Part shown: piece by piece, positions 52,290 to 57,037 of the stretch
How the letters are laid out: each line of letters begins with the position of its first letter
Position numbering within the stretch: position 1 is the first letter of the stretch
Assembly: GCF_031010175.1 (NCBI RefSeq)
Contig: NZ_JAUAMB010000035.1
Location: 1 to 57,037 of the forward strand
Reading direction: 5' to 3'
DNA: 57,037 nt
DNA from: Halomonas sp. SpR1
Lineage (GTDB): Bacteria; Pseudomonadota; Gammaproteobacteria; Pseudomonadales; Halomonadaceae
Made by a program: the position numbers and the translations under genes
Notes under the pieces: generated by a model
What the model was told of the DNA's origin: nothing
Seen by the model: the letters and a program-made list of their open reading frames with translations, nothing else
Databases searched by the model: none

Positions 52290-52351
52290 AGACATCTATA
52301 AAGACATCTATAACGCCATATAACGCTAACTTACTAACGCCAGGGAATGCC

Positions 52352-53542
52352 ATGAACCATCACGATAAGCCGTTAACCCTGCTGGGCGACCTTACCGCCG
52401 CCGACTTTCTGGCCAATTATTGGCAGCAAAAGCCGCTGCTGATTCGCGGCGCGATGCCGGATTTCATCAGCCCGATTGAAGCCGATGAGCTGGCAGGGCT
52501 TGCCTGCGAGCCTGGCGTGGAAGCGCGATTGGTCGAAGAAGAAGGCCCGGATGGGCCCTGGCAAGTCTCCCATGGCCCCTTCGATGAAGCCACCTTCGAA
52601 CGGCTGCCGGAAAACAACTGGAGCCTGCTGGTGCAAGCGGTTGATCACTATGTGCCGTCAGTGGCTGCACTAATGGACGAGTTTGATTTTCTGCCCCGTT
52701 GGCGGCTCGATGATGTGATGATCAGCTACGCGCCTCCTGGCGGTAATGTGGGTGCCCATATTGATCAGTACGATGTTTTCCTACTCCAAGCCAGCGGCCA
52801 CCGCCGCTGGCAGTTGGGTGGCAAACTGACCGATGAAGCGCCGATTATCCAGGGGATTGATCTGCGCATTTTAAAGGAGTTCACCGTAGAGCCTGACTCC
52901 GACTGGGTGCTTGATCCCGGCGACATGCTCTATCTCCCACCTGGTTGGGCGCATCACGGCGTTAGCCAGAGCGATGACTGCATGACCATCTCGATTGGTT
53001 TTCGTGCTCCCTCCGCCGATGAAGCAATCACCTCCTATGCCGACTATTTAGGCGAGCAGCTTCCCGCCTCACAGCGTTACAGCGATGCAGGCATGGCGCC
53101 TGCCCAGCAGGCCGGTGAACTGGACGACGCAGCCGTTGAACGTATGCGTCAGCTGATTATATCGACGCTGGATAACCCCACCCAAGTCGCCCAGTGGTTT
53201 GGCCGGGTGATGACTCAGCCAAAATATGTCGATCAAGTGGTACCGCTTGAAACGCCGATGACCGAGGCTGAGCTTGTTGCTCAGCTACAAGACGGCGAAC
53301 CGCTTTACCATATGCCCGGTGCACGCTTTGCCTGGCGTAGTGATGCCAGCGGCACCACGCTGTTTGTCGATGGCGACGGCCACGCCTGTTCGGTTGAGCT
53401 AGCCAAGCGACTTGCCGACACTACTCCGCTCTACGCCGAAGACCTTGAGCTTGACGGTGCCGCTACGCTAATCACGCAGCTGGTTAATACCGGCAGCCTC
53501 GGCTTTATGAGCGATGAAGGTGACGACGACGAGGGGTATTAA
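52352..53542 (+). CDS. roxA: Ribosomal oxygenase RoxA (50S L16 arginine hydroxylase)
   Basis: 396 residues. JmjC/cupin dioxygenase: HIDQYDVF (about 132-139) gives the iron-binding His and Asp, GWAHHGVSQSDD (about 196) gives the second His, and 2-oxoglutarate is bound by the region around LQASGHRRWQLG. FLANYWQQKPLLIR is the family start. RoxA hydroxylates Arg81 of ribosomal protein L16. A C-terminal winged-helix region follows. It overlaps the GNAT gene by one base (TAATG). Confidence 0.93.
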   Translation: MNHHDKPLTLLGDLTAADFLANYWQQKPLLIRGAMPDFISPIEADELAGLACEPGVEARLVEEEGPDGPWQVSHGPFDEATFERLPENNWSLLVQAVDHYVPSVAALMDEFDFLPRWRLDDVMISYAPPGGNVGAHIDQYDVFLLQASGHRRWQLGGKLTDEAPIIQGIDLRILKEFTVEPDSDWVLDPGDMLYLPPGWAHHGVSQSDDCMTISIGFRAPSADEAITSYADYLGEQLPASQRYSDAGMAPAQQAGELDDAAVERMRQLIISTLDNPTQVAQWFGRVMTQPKYVDQVVPLETPMTEAELVAQLQDGEPLYHMPGARFAWRSDASGTTLFVDGDGHACSVELAKRLADTTPLYAEDLELDGAATLITQLVNTGSLGFMSDEGDDDEGY

Positions 53543-53982
53543 TGGCCATCACCCACATCAGTACCGGCGACTGGGAGGCACTGGGCCAGGCTGCCAGCGA
53601 AATCCGGCGCAAGGTATTTATTGAAGAGCAAAACGTGCCTCCGGATGAGGAGTGGGATGATTTAGACCCAGAATGCCAGCACTTTTTGGCGCTCCTCGAC
53701 GGGCAGCCGGTCGGCACCGCACGACTGCTGCCCGACGCGCATATTGGCCGTGTCGCGGTACTTAGTGATGCCCGCGGCACCGGCATTGGTGTACTGCTGA
53801 TGCAGTCCGCCATTGAAGCGGCTCGCCATGCGGGTCACGCCCAGGTAGCCCTCAGCGCTCAGGTTCACGCGCTGGCTTTTTATGAGCGGCTAGGCTTCGT
53901 CGCCCACGGCGATGAGTTTATGGATGCGGGCATTCCCCATCGAGAAATGACGCTTTCGCTTACGGAGTTTCAACCCCAGTAG
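53542..53982 (+). CDS. GNAT family N-acetyltransferase (ElaA/YjcF-like)
   Basis: 146 residues. IRRKVFIEEQNVPPDEEWDDLD at the start and IGRVAVLSDARGTGIGVLLMQ (about 72-92), the acetyl-CoA loop with RGTGIG, define a GNAT fold. The C-terminal ALAFYERLGFVAHGDEFMDAGIPHREM supports the YjcF/ElaA-type subgroup. Substrate unknown. Translationally coupled to roxA. Confidence 0.88.
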   Translation: MAITHISTGDWEALGQAASEIRRKVFIEEQNVPPDEEWDDLDPECQHFLALLDGQPVGTARLLPDAHIGRVAVLSDARGTGIGVLLMQSAIEAARHAGHAQVALSAQVHALAFYERLGFVAHGDEFMDAGIPHREMTLSLTEFQPQ

Positions 53983-53987
53983 GCACC

Positions 53988-54081
53988 GAATCGGATCAAC
54001 CCTCCGCGGGGGCGCTGTAAACCCATCCATGGGCGCTACTTTTGCCATCCATGGCAAAAGACCCCCGCTACGGGCCGATTC
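53988..54081. repeat. Branched inverted-repeat element with two CCATCCATGG hairpins
   Basis: GAATCGG (53988-53994) pairs with CCGATTC (54075-54081), and GCGGGGG (54006-54012) with CCCCCGC (54062-54068). Inside are two hairpins: CCCAT-CC-ATGGG (54022-54033) and CTTTTGCCAT-CC-ATGGCAAAAG (54039-54060). The nested stems form a multibranch junction. From memory this resembles dispersed intergenic repeats in Halomonadaceae, but I cannot confirm copy number. Confidence 0.7.
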
Positions 54082-54120
54082 CGATCCTCTTTCTGCACAT
54101 TTTATTTACAACTAATCTCT

Positions 54121-54145
54121 AGCACTGCCTCGGCAGTGCTTTTTT
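54121..54145 (+). terminator. Terminator after the roxA-GNAT pair
   Basis: AGCACTGCC (54121-54129) pairs with GGCAGTGCT (54132-54140) across a 2-base loop (effectively TCG-type), followed by T5. Confidence 0.85.
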
Positions 54146-54509
54146 ATGCCTTCCTGACGAAAAACCACTACACAAACCCACCGCTTTCTCACCCTACTGT
54201 AGTCGGGTTACAACGCCCTATGCCTCCAAGTGTCAATTGTTGAATGCGCTCTCCTAGTAGATAGTTGTTGCATTGCAGCGTTATGGCGATGTAGCGAGTA
54301 CTTCAAGTCCGCGACGCTGTTTCAGATGTATTTAGCACTGATGTTTCTAGTACCCAAGACAATGGGCTTAGAGACGATTGACTTAGAGACAGAAACGCCA
54401 AATTGAATGATGCTGAACACAACTTCGCAGGTGCAGCATTAGCAAGCACTGATTGGCGAAACGACACCAGCATTTAAGAACTGCCAACACAAACGAAGAG
54501 GGTAAGCTC

Positions 54510-56108
54510 ATGACAGGACTGCTCGACGATATCAAAGCCATGGCCCAACTACGCGAAGCACAAGGCGGTAAGTGGGAAGCCATCAAACCCGAGTACGCCG
54601 CCCGTATGCGTGCTCAAAACCGCTTTCACACCGGCCTGGACATTGCCCGCTACACCGCCAAAGTCATGCGCGAAGATATGGCCGCCTACGATGCTGACAC
54701 CGCACAGTACACCCAGTCCCTGGGTTGCTGGCACGGCTTTATTGGTCAGCAGAAGCTTATCTCGATCAAAAAGCATTTTGGCACCACCAAACGTAGCTAC
54801 CTCTACCTTTCAGGCTGGATGGTGGCCGCGCTGCGCTCCGAGTTTGGCCCACTGCCCGACCAGTCGATGCACGAAAAAACCTCCGTGGCGGATCTGATCG
54901 AAGAACTCTACACCTTTCTAAAACAAGCCGATGCCTGGGAACTTAACCACCTGTTCCGTGCGCTGGATGAAGCCAAAGAAGCCGGTGACAGCGGCAAAGA
55001 GCGTGAACTGATCAGCAAAATCGACAACTACGAAACCCATATCGTCCCCATCATTGCCGATATTGATGCGGGCTTTGGTAACGCAGAAGCCACCTACCTG
55101 CTGGCTAAGAAGTTTATTCAAGCGGGCGCCTGCTGTATTCAACTGGAAAACCAGGTCTCTGATGAGAAGCAGTGCGGCCACCAGGACGGTAAAGTCACCG
55201 TGCCCCATGAGGACTTCCTGGCCAAAATCAACGCCGTGCGTTACGCCTTCCTCGAACTCGGTATTGAAGATGGCGTTATCGTGGCGCGTACCGACTCACT
55301 GGGCGCTGGCTTGACGCAAAAAATTGCCGTCACCAATGAACCAGGCGACCTCGGCGATCAGTACAACAGCTTCCTGGATGGCGATGTGATTGAGAACGCT
55401 GCCGACATCAACAACGGCGACGTCGTCATCAAACAGAACGGTAAACTGGTTAAACCCAAGCGCCTCGCTTCGGGCCTTTACCAGTTCAAACCCGGAACCG
55501 GCGAAGACCGCGTTATTCTTGACTGCATCACCAGCCTGCAAAACGGTGCAGATCTGCTATGGATCGAAACCGAGAAGCCCCATGTGGGCCAGATTGCCAG
55601 CATGGTTAACCGGATTCGTGAAGTAGTGCCGGATGCCAAGCTGGTCTACAACAACTCACCGTCGTTCAACTGGACGCTGAACTTCCGCCAGCAGGTGTTC
55701 GATGCCTGGCAGGAAGAGGGTAAAGACGTTTCCGCATACCAGCGTGACAAGCTAATGAGCGCTGAGTACGATGACACCGAACTTGGCCAATTGGCCGATG
55801 AGTGGACGCGCAATTTCCAGCGCGACTCGTCTCGCGAAGCGGGCATCTTCCACCACTTGATCACACTGCCGACTTACCACACGGCCGCCCTGTCTACCGA
55901 CAATCTCGCAAAAGGCTACTTCGGCGACGAAGGCATGCTGGCTTACGTAAAAGGCGTACAACGCCAGGAAATTCGTCAGGGAATCGCCACAGTACGTCAC
56001 CAGGATATGGCCGGCTCCAATATCGGTGATGACCACAAAGAGTTCTTCCACGGCGATGCAGCGCTCAAAGCCGGTGGCAAAGACAATACGATGAACCAGT
56101 TTGGCTAA
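54510..56108 (+). CDS. aceA: Isocitrate lyase AceA
   Basis: 532 residues from the ATG at 54510, with GAAGAGGG upstream; an in-frame ATG at 54453 would add 19 unusual residues. It splits isocitrate into glyoxylate and succinate. The length and the insertions put it in the longer isocitrate lyase subfamily found in Pseudomonas rather than the 434-residue E. coli type. Catalytic KxCGH is in VSDEKQCGHQDGK (about 214-226), and DIDAGFGNAE holds metal ligands. A strong terminator follows. Confidence 0.95.
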   Translation: MTGLLDDIKAMAQLREAQGGKWEAIKPEYAARMRAQNRFHTGLDIARYTAKVMREDMAAYDADTAQYTQSLGCWHGFIGQQKLISIKKHFGTTKRSYLYLSGWMVAALRSEFGPLPDQSMHEKTSVADLIEELYTFLKQADAWELNHLFRALDEAKEAGDSGKERELISKIDNYETHIVPIIADIDAGFGNAEATYLLAKKFIQAGACCIQLENQVSDEKQCGHQDGKVTVPHEDFLAKINAVRYAFLELGIEDGVIVARTDSLGAGLTQKIAVTNEPGDLGDQYNSFLDGDVIENAADINNGDVVIKQNGKLVKPKRLASGLYQFKPGTGEDRVILDCITSLQNGADLLWIETEKPHVGQIASMVNRIREVVPDAKLVYNNSPSFNWTLNFRQQVFDAWQEEGKDVSAYQRDKLMSAEYDDTELGQLADEWTRNFQRDSSREAGIFHHLITLPTYHTAALSTDNLAKGYFGDEGMLAYVKGVQRQEIRQGIATVRHQDMAGSNIGDDHKEFFHGDAALKAGGKDNTMNQFG

Positions 56109-56149
56109 TGGGCAGGTTTTAATACCTTAACTCACCATGCACCCCTACA

Positions 56150-56178
56150 ACAGGAGGCCTCCCGGCCTCCTGTTTTTG
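56150..56178 (+). terminator. Terminator of aceA
   Basis: ACAGGAGGCC (56150-56159) pairs with GGCCTCCTGT (56164-56173) around a 4-base loop, followed by T4-G-T5. Confidence 0.92.
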
Positions 56179-56414
56179 TTTTTCTAGCGGTATTTGCACA
56201 CTGTTTTCTTAATACACTGTTAGACTCTAGATTAAGCTATTTTTTGGCTACAGCTTGCTCAGCTTTGATCTTTTTAAACGATCGCTGGTCAAAGCCATTA
56301 GCATCGGCTATCTTTAACGAACACTGTTCTATAACTGCAATCGCTCCTCAAACCGTCATCTGAATGACAGCTATGTGGGCGACAGTTATCAACATAGACA
56401 CCCTGGAGGTTTTA
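56179..56414. other. Upstream region of the lipoprotein gene
   Basis: A+T-rich stretch with no gene seen; it should contain the promoter, but no strong -35/-10 pair is evident. Confidence 0.4.
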
Positions 56415-56885
56415 ATGAAACGTCTTCTTTTACCCGTTGCCGCACTAAGCATTCTCACCCTGGCTGGCTGCGCCAACACATCCGGCTACTCTGGCGATGT
56501 CTATAGCGGTAACCAGGCTAAAACGAGCCAAAGCGTCACTTATGGCACTATCGTGGCGGTTCGCCCGGTACAGATTCAGGCGGAAAGCCGTGCAGGCGGT
56601 CTTTTAGGTAGTGGTGGTGGCGCGATCATTGGTGGCCTGCTGGGCAACCAAGTCGGTGGTGGCTCAGGTCGTCAATTGGCAACGGTTGCTGGCGCACTCG
56701 GTGGTGCGGTGGCAGGTACGGCCGCTGAAGATGCGACTAACCGCGTCAATGCACTGGAAATGGAAATTCGTCGTGATGACGGCTCTGACATCGTTGTTGT
56801 TCAGCGTGCAGATCGCCAATTCCAAGCTGGCCAGCGTGTTCGCTTGATCGGCAGTGGTGCTAACCTCAGCGTGGCGCCCTATTAA
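56415..56885 (+). CDS. Glycine-zipper outer-membrane lipoprotein, SlyB/Pal-associated type
   Basis: 156 residues from the ATG at 56415 (GGAGG just upstream). The signal peptide ends in the lipobox LAGC (about 15-18), so the Cys is lipidated. GGLLGSGGGAIIGGLLGNQVGGGSG plus GALGGAVAGTAAE (about 66-105) is a glycine zipper 2TM domain. The C-terminal domain is a small beta region. Such proteins (SlyB-like) stabilise the outer membrane under stress. It is the last gene before the intron edge, and its own terminator is not visible. Confidence 0.88.
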   Translation: MKRLLLPVAALSILTLAGCANTSGYSGDVYSGNQAKTSQSVTYGTIVAVRPVQIQAESRAGGLLGSGGGAIIGGLLGNQVGGGSGRQLATVAGALGGAVAGTAAEDATNRVNALEMEIRRDDGSDIVVVQRADRQFQAGQRVRLIGSGANLSVAPY

Positions 56886-56913
56886 GCAGCATTGATAGTC
56901 GAAAGCGGTTAAG

Positions 56914-57037
56914 ATCGAGTAGGAAGGGGAGTCGCCTCCCCTGTCCTCTCACACCACCGGGCATACGGTTCCGTACCACGGCGGTTCATGAAGAACGCTT
57001 GAGCCATCTTACCGCGTCCAGTATCGAGATCAGTCCC
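56914..57037 (-). mobile_element. 3' end of a group II intron, cut by the window edge
   Basis: On the minus strand a stem ACCGCCG/CGGTGGT (56953-56986) encloses a second stem with a 2-base bulge, the layout of catalytic domain V. It is followed by GTGAGAGG and a hairpin AGGGGAG-GCGA-CTCCCCT, matching domain VI, and ends TCCTACTCGAT, typical of bacterial group II 3' ends. The splice site is placed at 56914. The reverse transcriptase would lie off the right edge. With the 5' end at 1-117 in the same orientation, two copies bound the window. Confidence 0.68.

Larger units (their letters stand above)
53983..54509. other. Intergenic region between the GNAT gene and aceA
   Basis: No gene is seen. 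It holds a branched inverted-repeat element (53988-54081), a terminator (54121-54145), and about 350 bases likely to carry the aceA promoter. A short tandem repeat CTTAGAGAC occurs near 54366 and 54382. Confidence 0.55.

Noticed and set aside
56910..57037. Open minus-strand frame running off the right edge
   Set aside because: It covers the intron domain V and VI region, which is usually non-coding; openness over 40 codons is not enough.

Overview
The window looks like a piece of a halophilic gammaproteobacterial chromosome, most likely Halomonas or a close relative (Halomonadaceae). The evidence is the gene content and protein character: a 1607-residue NAD-glutamate dehydrogenase, a monomeric isocitrate dehydrogenase, a CLCA_X family protein, Bpt next to Aat, RMF, RlmKL and acidic proteins throughout. 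Both edges appear to lie inside copies of a minus-strand group II intron (5' end at 1-117, 3' end at 56914-57037). This suggests a draft contig broken at a multicopy element.

Layout. 1-1035: two similar minus-strand small RNAs, each with seven GGA motifs (mostly in hairpin loops) and a Rho-independent terminator. I read them as CsrB/RsmZ-type RNAs that sequester a CsrA/RsmA protein. They flank a small zinc-ribbon gene, and the group II intron starts just after the terminator of the first RNA. 1198-4118: PfpI/Hsp31-like amidotransferase, CLCA_X protein, a 27-residue membrane peptide and an AT-rich stretch with a Crp/Fnr-type regulator. 4476-8437: tRNA-Ser and a leftward run yadG-yadH-queF-ydjA-thioesterase. 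8729-10369: chemoreceptor. 10522-11197: three alternating Glu/Gly tRNA pairs with one broken tRNA-Gly. 11585-16140: TakP-like TRAP transporter with an HpxW-like Ntn-hydrolase, possibly an oxamate or 2-oxoacid uptake and use module.

16268-34364: msrB, GTPase rbgA/ylqF, alaA, htpX, a YefM/YoeB toxin-antitoxin pair, pdxB, a WGR protein, a thioredoxin-like protein, rlmKL, rmf, pyrD, gdhB, trmA, murI and a hemerythrin. 34592-45091: rarA, lolA, ftsK, then a complete bacterial N-degron set (aat, bpt, clpA, clpS) around infA. 45370-56885: icd, rluE, nudJ, mnmA, hflD, purB, roxA, a GNAT protein, aceA and a glycine-zipper lipoprotein.

Most of the window is ordinary core genome. The parts most worth a second look are the paired GGA-hairpin RNAs with a shared upstream promoter element, the intron sitting at one of their terminators (with a relic behind the tRNA-Ser terminator), the TRAP/HpxW module, the broken tRNA array, and a branched inverted-repeat element at 53988-54081. 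All calls come from reading the sequence; no database search was run.
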